12,693 nucleotides of DNA, taken from the NCBI GenBank assembly GCA_009691645.1, contig SIAT01000039.1:1-12693 (forward strand), read 5' to 3'. The notes beneath the pieces are model-generated. The model did no database searches. It saw only the letters and a program-made list of their open reading frames with translations, and had not been told where the DNA came from. Shown piece after piece: positions 1 to 5,927 of the stretch. The translations under genes and the position numbers were made by a program. The DNA comes from Pedosphaera sp. Lineage in GTDB: Bacteria > Verrucomicrobiota > Verrucomicrobiia > Limisphaerales > SIAT01. Each line of letters opens with the position of its first letter. Within the stretch, counting starts at the first letter, position 1.

Positions 1-189
1 CACGAGACTATCCGTCTCAAATCGGTGGACTGACTTGATGCTGAAGTGACAACCGTTTGGAATCAACGAAAAATCCCGCGCGCCCGGCCGGCGCTCTTTT
101 CAGGCTCAAAACGGGCTTGCCGATTTCGCGGCCGCGCCTACTCTCAAAAAACATCGGAGGATCTTCCGATTCCCGCGACATCACCCGTC

Positions 190-3100
190 ATGGAAATAAA
201 GGAAAGCGGCACCGCGTCCGTGTCCGCCGAGGCGATCGCCCAGCGGCTCTCCTCGCTGCTCGAATCTGCGCCAGTGGTTCCCTGCCCCATCGACCGGCGG
301 CTACAGAGTTTTCTGGATGCTTATCTCCACGCGGCCGGAGTGACGCGCGGTTTTCCACAACTGCCGCCCCGCACGCTCGTGCTCGATCAACCGGGCCTCG
401 TGCGCGAACTATCGCTGCCATCCGACCACGACGAGTTCCATTCGGACATCATCAGCTCGTACCGCGTGAAACAGGGCGTGCTGCACAATCCAAAGAGCGA
501 TCGTCGGACGACTCAAGGTATTTTTCACGTGACCGAAGGCGGGCTGCCGATTCCGGACGACAAACTGGCGGTGCCGGCTGCGGTGTTCGCGGAACTGCTC
601 CGCCGAGCCTTCGCGCCACCGGCAGATCTTCTGCGACTCCCCTACACGAGCACGAGCGCCGAGCCGATGGAATGTTTCGTGTCGTTGCAGTTGCGTCCTT
701 TGGTTTGCCCCGAGGTGCCGGGTTTCATTTCTGAAAAGCGGATGGAGATCCGCTTCTTCGCGCCGGGCAGCTTGGTAAGCAACCTCGATTTCGTGGAGAG
801 CATCTTCGGCAACGCAGGCGATCCGGCGTTGCCCGAGAACGACGCGGGACTGGATGTGGAGCATTGGACCGGCCACACCGGCTGCGTGGTTCTCGCGCCG
901 CATCTCGTGAACGTGACGAAGCGAGAGGCTGGCCTGCCGCGATTCGAGGAAGCCACCGAACGCCAGCGGCGAGACGGCATGTGCTGGCGCGATCCGAGCG
1001 AGCGTTACAATAACGGCGGCGCCTTCAAACTGACCGCACGCGATGCCTCCGGTGTGATTGTCACGATCATCGCGGACAACTACTTCGGCTATTGCAAAAA
1101 AGAGGTGAAGACGCAGATCAGCTTCGCCGCGAACCTGTACGGCCTCGCCGAAGAGGAACACGCCGGCGGCGCGCTGGTCTATCCGAGCTACGATCTCGCG
1201 GACGAATTCAGCGGCGACCTGCACGTACGAAATCGCGGGCACAACTTCGAAGAAATGGCGCGGCTCTACGGCGATTTGATGGAGCTGAAGCCGGAAGGTT
1301 ACGCGGTGGATCGCAAATTCCCGAACATCATCTACGTCTCCGAGAAGGTGCATTTCAATCTGAACAAACAGACTGTGAGCTGGCCGCAGGGCGGCGAGAC
1401 ACAGGCGATGAAACTGCTCTCCAACAAAACCTACGTGCGCCCTTCGGGCTATCGCGTGCAGATGGAGAAACCGGCGGCGGGCCGCGTGTGGCGCTTGGTC
1501 GGCATCGTGGCCGAAGGGACGTTCTGCCACAAGCCATGCACCGTTTCTGGTGGCGGCAAATCGGAGATTTCCAAGCCGATTACCGACGCCGTGTTGACCG
1601 GCCCGGTCTTCGTCGCTGATTTCCAGAAGGACTTCGATTTCGTCGAGCAACTCATCGGTCGCGATTATTCAGTCCGCTTCAAAGACACGAGCAAGGATGC
1701 TCAGGACCCGCGTCCGATCCTCAGTCCCGAACGCTCCATCGGCTCGGTCATCAAGCTCTTCACGCCGACGGCGCGCGACTACTCGGACGAATACAACACC
1801 TGGCTCAATTCCCTTCCACCGCACATCAAGGAACTCGTCTTCATCGTGAAGCGCTACTACAGGCCGGAGTGGGGCGCGGACTGGCGGACTCACTTCAGCG
1901 TGGACATCGTGAACGGCGTGAACGGCAACGAGCTGAAACGCGACACGAAGAAACTGCTCACCACCTACCTGCGCATCGGCTTCGACCGCGACGCGTGGCG
2001 CACCTTCAACCTGCGGAAAGATTTCCAGCCCGCCGTGAAACTGGCGATGGAGGACGACATCACCTCCTCCGTCGTCGTGCCGTCCGCGCGCGTGCCGCAC
2101 TTGAATCCGGATTACTCTGAAACCTCCGTGAAGTTCGTGCAGAACTGTGAATCGCGCCTCTTCCAGCGACCGGACGATGCGGTCCATCGCGGCTACGACA
2201 AACAGACCGAAGCCGACTACTCGCAGCCGGGCAATTTCTTCTCGAACTACGAGCCGTTGCCCGCGCCAATCGCGCACGAGTTGATAGACGACACACTCAA
2301 CTTCGACCAGTACACCGAGCCGTTGCAGCGGCTCATCCGCGAGGTCGCCGCTGGGAACTCGCCCGATTACTTCGTCTCGCCCGCGCACCCGCGTTTGGTG
2401 GATGGCAAGCCGACGAAAAATCCGCGCTACCTCCAGACACGTCCCGACCTCGTGAACCCCCGCGCGGTCTATCTGGCCGAAATCTGCACGCGACTCTCTC
2501 GGCGTATCCCGCTCGGCCAGCCAGTTCCCACGCCGGTGAACGCCGTCCTGCCCGGCCGCCGTAATAATCCGCCCGACACGGGTATCCGTTCACTCGCCTG
2601 TTACAGTCCGATCCATTTCATGGAACTGCCCGAGCTGCTGATGGAATTCATCTGCTCGATGACCGGCAAGTCGCCTTCCACCACCGGCGCAGGCAGTGAG
2701 GGCGCGCTCACGAAAGGGCCGTTCAACGCTCTGCTGCCGATCTTCGATCTGAACGCCTCGCTCGTTTCGCATCTGCTCACCGGCCAGCACGGCTTCATCA
2801 CAGCCGCCGGCTACGTCGGCCCGCACGTGCGCGTGGATCACGACATCAGCCTCGTCGTGCCGGAGATCTGGTGCCGGATGAGCGTCGAAGAACGTGACCC
2901 GAGCAACCTCATCGAGGGCGGCTATCTCGAACGTTGTGCCGACTTCGAGCACAACGGCCGGCGCGTGCTCGCCAGTCGGCTCGGTTGGCGCATCACCAAA
3001 CGTTTCGTTCGCCACTTCTTCGGCCGGATGTTTAATTACCCGCACGCCGTCCTCACCGAGGAAATGCTGCGACCCGAGAAGCAGGATCTCGATATCTTCG

Positions 3101-3522
3101 CCGATGGGATCGACAACATCGTCGAGACCCAACGCCGCGTGGCCAATCATTACTTCGCCGATGGCAGCATCGCGCTCGCCTGCCCGCCTTTGTGTGCGCT
3201 GCTGCACATCATGCGCGACGGTCATTACGAGACCAAGGGACTCGACCATCCGGAAGTCCGCGACCTTTTCGCGCGCGACCAGATGCTCGCCAGCGACTGG
3301 TACGCCGCGCGACTGAAAGCGAAGCAGAACAACGAAACGCGCCTCTGGCGCCGGCACGTGCGTTCCCTCGAGGGTTTTCTTGCTGATCCCTCGCACGCAG
3401 CCGAGGCGGCTCGCATTGGCATTGCCGCCCGCCTGACCGACGCGCAACAAACACTCGCCCACGTGCAGTCGCCCGACTATCTCCGCGAACTCCACGGCAC
3501 CCTCGGCACGCAGCCGCTTTGA
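190..3522 (+). CDS. Probable PPi-dependent phosphoenolpyruvate carboxykinase (diphosphate type, ~1110 aa)
   Basis: Likely catalyses oxaloacetate + PPi <=> PEP + phosphate + CO2 (EC 4.1.1.38) in the cytosol, at the junction of glycolysis and the TCA cycle. Recognition is from memory of the Entamoeba/Propionibacterium family: matching unusual length (about 1100 aa) and characteristic stretches, numbered from ATG 190: RRTTQGIFHVTEGGLPIP (~105-122), FGNAGDPALPEND (~206-218), HTGCVVLAPHL (~229), NYFGYCKKEVKTQISF (~297-312), SGGGKSEISK (453-462, P-loop-like) and TGKSPSTTGAGSEGA (825-839). The FGYCKKEVKTQIS stretch resembles the GKKCFALR region of GTP-PEPCK, which holds a metal-ligand lysine; that equivalence is inference. 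No signal peptide or membrane segment. Start: an in-frame GTG at 46 would add 48 Arg/Lys/Ser-rich residues that look like translated leader, so ATG 190 is preferred, although neither has a close Shine-Dalgarno (GGAGG at 156-160 is about 30 bases away). No other PEPCK-type gene or partner lies nearby. Intact to TGA. Confidence 0.75.
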   Translation: MEIKESGTASVSAEAIAQRLSSLLESAPVVPCPIDRRLQSFLDAYLHAAGVTRGFPQLPPRTLVLDQPGLVRELSLPSDHDEFHSDIISSYRVKQGVLHNPKSDRRTTQGIFHVTEGGLPIPDDKLAVPAAVFAELLRRAFAPPADLLRLPYTSTSAEPMECFVSLQLRPLVCPEVPGFISEKRMEIRFFAPGSLVSNLDFVESIFGNAGDPALPENDAGLDVEHWTGHTGCVVLAPHLVNVTKREAGLPRFEEATERQRRDGMCWRDPSERYNNGGAFKLTARDASGVIVTIIADNYFGYCKKEVKTQISFAANLYGLAEEEHAGGALVYPSYDLADEFSGDLHVRNRGHNFEEMARLYGDLMELKPEGYAVDRKFPNIIYVSEKVHFNLNKQTVSWPQGGETQAMKLLSNKTYVRPSGYRVQMEKPAAGRVWRLVGIVAEGTFCHKPCTVSGGGKSEISKPITDAVLTGPVFVADFQKDFDFVEQLIGRDYSVRFKDTSKDAQDPRPILSPERSIGSVIKLFTPTARDYSDEYNTWLNSLPPHIKELVFIVKRYYRPEWGADWRTHFSVDIVNGVNGNELKRDTKKLLTTYLRIGFDRDAWRTFNLRKDFQPAVKLAMEDDITSSVVVPSARVPHLNPDYSETSVKFVQNCESRLFQRPDDAVHRGYDKQTEADYSQPGNFFSNYEPLPAPIAHELIDDTLNFDQYTEPLQRLIREVAAGNSPDYFVSPAHPRLVDGKPTKNPRYLQTRPDLVNPRAVYLAEICTRLSRRIPLGQPVPTPVNAVLPGRRNNPPDTGIRSLACYSPIHFMELPELLMEFICSMTGKSPSTTGAGSEGALTKGPFNALLPIFDLNASLVSHLLTGQHGFITAAGYVGPHVRVDHDISLVVPEIWCRMSVEERDPSNLIEGGYLERCADFEHNGRRVLASRLGWRITKRFVRHFFGRMFNYPHAVLTEEMLRPEKQDLDIFADGIDNIVETQRRVANHYFADGSIALACPPLCALLHIMRDGHYETKGLDHPEVRDLFARDQMLASDWYAARLKAKQNNETRLWRRHVRSLEGFLADPSHAAEAARIGIAARLTDAQQTLAHVQSPDYLRELHGTLGTQPL

Positions 3523-3572
3523 TCCTTCCGTGACGCCGCAGAGACGCGCGCTGCAGTGTCAACAAGTGCGGC

Positions 3573-3600
3573 TTGAGTTTGGCATTCCCCGCCCTATCTT
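3573..3600 (+). promoter_or_regulatory. Candidate sigma-70-type promoter of the Sel1-protease gene
   Basis: TTGAGT (3573-3578), 16 bases, then TATCTT (3595-3600). The predicted start of transcription, about 6-8 bases after the -10, falls on or just before ATG 3608, so the message would be leaderless or nearly so. This agrees with the absence of any Shine-Dalgarno before that ATG. Assigned by eye from consensus similarity; no experimental support. Confidence 0.4.
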
Positions 3601-3607
3601 CGCCGCG

Positions 3608-5179
3608 ATGTTGTTCGCGCACAAACGCCCGTCACCCTGCTGGCCTTTCGCCGCGCTTCTCGTCGTGTGGCTCACCCTCTTCGCCAACGCCCAATCAACC
3701 AACGAAACGCGCGCGCCGAAGATCGATCGCGCTGAGGCCGAATCGCAGTTCAAGACCGGCTTGAGTTTTCTCTACGGTGTCGGCGGCAAAAAGAATCCCG
3801 AAGAAGCCGCGCGCTGGTTCCGTTTTGCGGCGGAGAAAGGCTATGCGAAAGCGCAAGGGATTCTCGGCCTCTGTTATCATTCCGGCCAGGGCGTTACGCA
3901 GGATTTCATCGAAGCCGCGAAATGGCTGCGCAAGGCCGCCGAGCAGGATGATGCCATTGCGCAGTTCAGCCTCGGCACGCTGTGCGCGAACGGGCAAGGC
4001 GTGGCGAAAGACGCCGCCGAGGCCGTCAAGTGGTACCGCAAATCCGCCGAGCAAGGTCACGCGGCGGCGCAGACAAATCTCGGGACGGTGTTGCAGACTG
4101 GGAACGGCGTGGAAGCGGACTTGCCGCAGGCCGCAGCCTGGTATCGCAAAGCCGCCGACCAAGGTTTCGGCCTCGCGCAGGCGAACCTCGGCCAGATGCT
4201 CGCCAGCGGACAGGGCGTGACGAAAGATGCGGCGGCAGCCGTGAAATGGTATCGCAAAGCCGCCGACCAAGGTGACGCCACTGCGCAGTTCCTCCTCGGC
4301 TCGGCGCTTTTCCTCGGCGAAGGCGGGCTGCAGGACTACGTGGAATCCTACAAATGGATCAATCTCGCCGCGGCGCAAAGTCACACCCCAGCGGCCGAGC
4401 ATCGGCTCACTGTTTCCGAGAAGATGACGCCGGCGCAAATCGCCGAGGCACAGAAACTCTCCGCACTCTTCAGCGCGCGCAACATGACAAGCACGAGCAA
4501 TAGCGCCAGCGCCAGCAATACTGGGACGAATACAGTGGCGGCTTTCACCACCGGCACCGGTTTCTTCATCAGCGACGACGGTTATCTCCTCACCAATTTC
4601 CACGTCGTCTCCGACGCGCTGCGGATTGAAGTGCGCACGCGTCATGGAAAATTCCCGGCCAAACTGGTCAAGGCCGACCGCGCGAACGACCTCGCGCTGC
4701 TCAAGGTCGCGCGTGGCACGGAACTGTTCCATCCGCTTCCTCTGGGCGTCAGCCGTGGGGTGAAACTCGGCGACTCGGTCTTCACCATCGGTTTTCCAAA
4801 CACCTCCGTGCAGGGAATGGAACCGAAGTTCACCGACGGCAAGATCAACGGGATTTTCGGGATGCAGGATGATCCACGCCATTTCCAGATCAGCGTCCCC
4901 GTGCAACCGGGCAACTCTGGCGGCGCGCTCGTGGACGCGCGCGGTAACGCCGTCGGCATCGTCACTTTCCGTCTCGACGATCTGAAAACCTTCCGACTCA
5001 CTGGCTCGCTGCCGCAGAACGTGAACTACGCGGTCAAGAGCGCGTTCGTCGGCGCTTTCCTCGATGTCGTGCCAGAGTTGGCGAGCAGACTGAAGGAGCC
5101 GAACACCGGCGATTCCAAGTACGAGGAAGTGGTGAAGGGCGCGCAAGAAGCCGCGGCGTTGGTGCTCGTTTATCAGTAG
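3608..5179 (+). CDS. Secreted Sel1-repeat / trypsin-like serine protease fusion (523 aa)
   Basis: Exported protein. Residues 1-28 form a signal peptide: basic HKR, hydrophobic core, ANA|Q cleavage site. Six back-to-back 36-residue Sel1 (TPR-like) units occupy about 44-262, with the repeating pattern xxAQxxLGxxxxxGxGVxxDxxEAxKWYRKAAxQG. After a helical cap (EKMTPAQIAEAQKL) and a Ser/Thr/Asn/Ala-rich linker comes a DegP-like Trypsin_2 domain (about 315-505). It has TGTGFF, His332 in NFHVV, Asp361 in ANDLALLK and Ser437 in QPGNSGGAL, so a complete triad with correct spacing. No PDZ domain follows, unlike DegP/HtrA; the Sel1 array may play the targeting or assembly role (inference). Start: the frame is open back to GTG 3530, but ATG 3608 places the signal peptide at the N terminus and sits beside a promoter-like sequence. 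It lies 85 bases after the PEPCK gene and 105 bases before a Sel1 lipoprotein. Substrate unknown; an active protease in the periplasm or on the outer face is the likeliest reading. Confidence 0.9.
   Translation: MLFAHKRPSPCWPFAALLVVWLTLFANAQSTNETRAPKIDRAEAESQFKTGLSFLYGVGGKKNPEEAARWFRFAAEKGYAKAQGILGLCYHSGQGVTQDFIEAAKWLRKAAEQDDAIAQFSLGTLCANGQGVAKDAAEAVKWYRKSAEQGHAAAQTNLGTVLQTGNGVEADLPQAAAWYRKAADQGFGLAQANLGQMLASGQGVTKDAAAAVKWYRKAADQGDATAQFLLGSALFLGEGGLQDYVESYKWINLAAAQSHTPAAEHRLTVSEKMTPAQIAEAQKLSALFSARNMTSTSNSASASNTGTNTVAAFTTGTGFFISDDGYLLTNFHVVSDALRIEVRTRHGKFPAKLVKADRANDLALLKVARGTELFHPLPLGVSRGVKLGDSVFTIGFPNTSVQGMEPKFTDGKINGIFGMQDDPRHFQISVPVQPGNSGGALVDARGNAVGIVTFRLDDLKTFRLTGSLPQNVNYAVKSAFVGAFLDVVPELASRLKEPNTGDSKYEEVVKGAQEAAALVLVYQ
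4139..4273 (+). repeat. 27-base exact direct repeat, one Sel1 unit apart
   Basis: The same 27 bases occur at 4139-4165 and 4247-4273, both encoding WYRKAADQG. The distance is exactly 108 bases, the length of one 36-residue Sel1 unit. The flanking parts of the units have diverged. This marks the fourth and fifth repeats as the most recently duplicated or homogenised pair, or as a site where slippage could change repeat number. Confidence 0.85.
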
Positions 5180-5196
5180 AGACTCGGCGGGGCGCA

Positions 5197-5220
5197 TCTC
5201 CTCCAATGGAGACTTTTCTT
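5197..5220 (+). terminator. Weak intrinsic-terminator-like hairpin after the protease gene
   Basis: TCTCC (5197-5201) can pair with GGAGA (5208-5212) around a 6-base loop, followed by CTTTTCTT (5213-5220). It lies 18 bases after the TAG stop. The stem is only 5 bp, so termination would be partial at best. Its T tract runs into the -35 element of the next gene. Confidence 0.3.
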
Positions 5221-5248
5221 GACTTTCCAAAGGATTTTCGGCTTTAAT
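5219..5248 (+). promoter_or_regulatory. Candidate sigma-70-type promoter of the Sel1 lipoprotein gene
   Basis: TTGACT (5219-5224), an 18-base spacer, then TTTAAT (5243-5248); each hexamer matches consensus at five of six positions, the best promoter-like sequence in the window. Transcription would begin near 5254-5257, leaving about 30 bases of leader that contain the AAGGAGG motif. The left arm of the dyad at 5237-5280 overlaps the -10, so a DNA-binding regulator there could block initiation. Confidence 0.5.
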
Positions 5249-5280
5249 CGCCTCCTGTTCCAAGGAGGAACAAAGCCGAA
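5237..5280 (+). promoter_or_regulatory. Two-tier dyad covering the -10 and the ribosome binding site of the Sel1 lipoprotein gene
   Basis: Outer arms TTCGGCTTT (5237-5245) and AAAGCCGAA (5272-5280) are a perfect 9-base inverted repeat. Inside them CCTCCT (5251-5256) pairs perfectly with AGGAGG (5263-5268), which is the Shine-Dalgarno. A long transcript from upstream could fold this into about 15 bp of stem and mask the binding site. A transcript starting near 5255 would lack the left arms. An alternative small hairpin, GTTCC (5257-5261) with GGAAC (5267-5271), would then place AAGGA in its loop. The right arm ends 4 bases before ATG 5285. It may act as an RNA switch, as an operator, or both. 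Confidence 0.55.
5262..5268 (+). promoter_or_regulatory. Ribosome binding site AAGGAGG of the Sel1 lipoprotein gene
   Basis: A full-strength Shine-Dalgarno, the only one close to a start codon that I see in this window. Its 16-base distance to ATG 5285 is long for normal initiation (usually about 5-9), so other structure in the leader may matter. No in-frame start codon lies closer. Confidence 0.5.
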
Positions 5281-5284
5281 TCTA

Positions 5285-5857
5285 ATGAATGCGCTGACCA
5301 TTTTCCATGGACGTCTTTTGCCACTCTGCCTGCTGGCTGCATCGCTCGTTTTATCTGGTTGCAACAAGAAGGCCGAGACCGCGCAGTCCCCGCTACCTGA
5401 AGCTCCCGAGGAAATCGAGGATGCCGAGACGCAACTCGCCATCGGCTACCGCTATTATCTCGGTGATGATGTGAAACAGGATTTCACAAAAGCCGCTGAT
5501 TGGTTTTATCAAGCCGCCGCACAAGGCAATGCCGACGCGCAATTCGCGCTCGGCTCACTCCACCAAAACGGCCAAGGCGTGCCGCAGAATTTCATCGAAT
5601 CCGCGAGTTGGTATCAGAAGGCGGCCGAGCAAGGCCACGCCAACGGTCAATACCTGCTCGGCCTCGCGCACCGCGAAGGCAGTGGCGTGGAGAAGAGTCT
5701 GGTTGAATCCTACAAATGGCTCAGCCTCGCCGCCGACCAAGGTGATGAGGACCACATTACCGCCCGCGACTCGCTGACCAACGTGATGCGCCCCGACCTC
5801 ATCGCCGAAGCCAAGCGTCGAGCGGGGCAATTCACGCCCACAGTGGTGGAGAATTAA
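5285..5857 (+). CDS. Sel1-repeat lipoprotein (190 aa)
   Basis: Membrane-anchored protein. The N terminus has a lipoprotein signal: Arg10, hydrophobic core, lipobox LSGC with the lipidated cysteine at residue 26, followed by NKK. There is no Asp at +2, so outer-membrane sorting would be expected by E. coli rules. An acidic/Pro linker (about 34-46) leads to three Sel1 units (about 46-155) such as ADAQFALGSLHQNGQGVPQN. The end (VESYKWLSLAAD...LIAEAKRRAGQF) closely parallels the end of the Sel1 array in the neighbouring protease (VESYKWINLAAA...QIAEAQKLSALF), suggesting a duplicated ancestor. Sel1/TPR arrays bind proteins, so a scaffold or adaptor role in the envelope, perhaps with the protease, is plausible but inferred. 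Start: the frame is open back to TTG 5219, but ATG 5285 places the lipobox correctly and follows the AAGGAGG. It has its own promoter-like sequence and is convergent with the PDZ gene downstream. Confidence 0.9.
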   Translation: MNALTIFHGRLLPLCLLAASLVLSGCNKKAETAQSPLPEAPEEIEDAETQLAIGYRYYLGDDVKQDFTKAADWFYQAAAQGNADAQFALGSLHQNGQGVPQNFIESASWYQKAAEQGHANGQYLLGLAHREGSGVEKSLVESYKWLSLAADQGDEDHITARDSLTNVMRPDLIAEAKRRAGQFTPTVVEN

Positions 5858-5862
5858 TTCTC
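5849..5862. repeat. 14-base perfect palindrome over the stop codon of the Sel1 lipoprotein gene
   Basis: GAGAATTAATTCTC is its own reverse complement and contains the TAA stop (5855-5857). It sits at the edge of the 70-base convergent gap between the Sel1 lipoprotein and the minus-strand PDZ gene. As RNA it gives only a 5-bp stem (GAGAA/TTCTC) with no T tract, so it would be a poor terminator on either strand. The rest of the gap (5858-5927) holds only a 5-bp TGGAA/TTCCA hairpin at 5873-5886. Confidence 0.4.
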
Positions 5863-5927
5863 AGCGCGTTGCTGGAATCACTTCCAAAATCCGGCCTGCG
5901 ACAAAACCGAACTCGCCGCGGAACGCT

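Noticed and set aside
1..45. Possible tail of an upstream gene at the left edge
   Set aside because: All three plus-strand frames hit a stop by position 49 and the remaining codons are too few to recognise. A 5-bp GAGAC/GTCTC hairpin (4-18) is too small to call a terminator.
409..1650. 413-residue minus-strand open frame inside the PEPCK gene
   Set aside because: Low-information composition with no known motif; the plus-strand frame carries conserved family motifs through the same bases.
3695..5263. 522-residue minus-strand open frame opposite the Sel1-protease gene
   Set aside because: It mirrors the repeats of the real gene, is rich in Arg/Glu/Leu as expected from antisense of a G+C-rich repeat gene, and has no recognisable domain.
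5849..5862. Palindrome at the Sel1 lipoprotein stop as a bidirectional terminator
   Set aside because: The stem would be only 5 bp, A+T-rich and without a T tract on either strand, so I list it as a palindrome, not a terminator.
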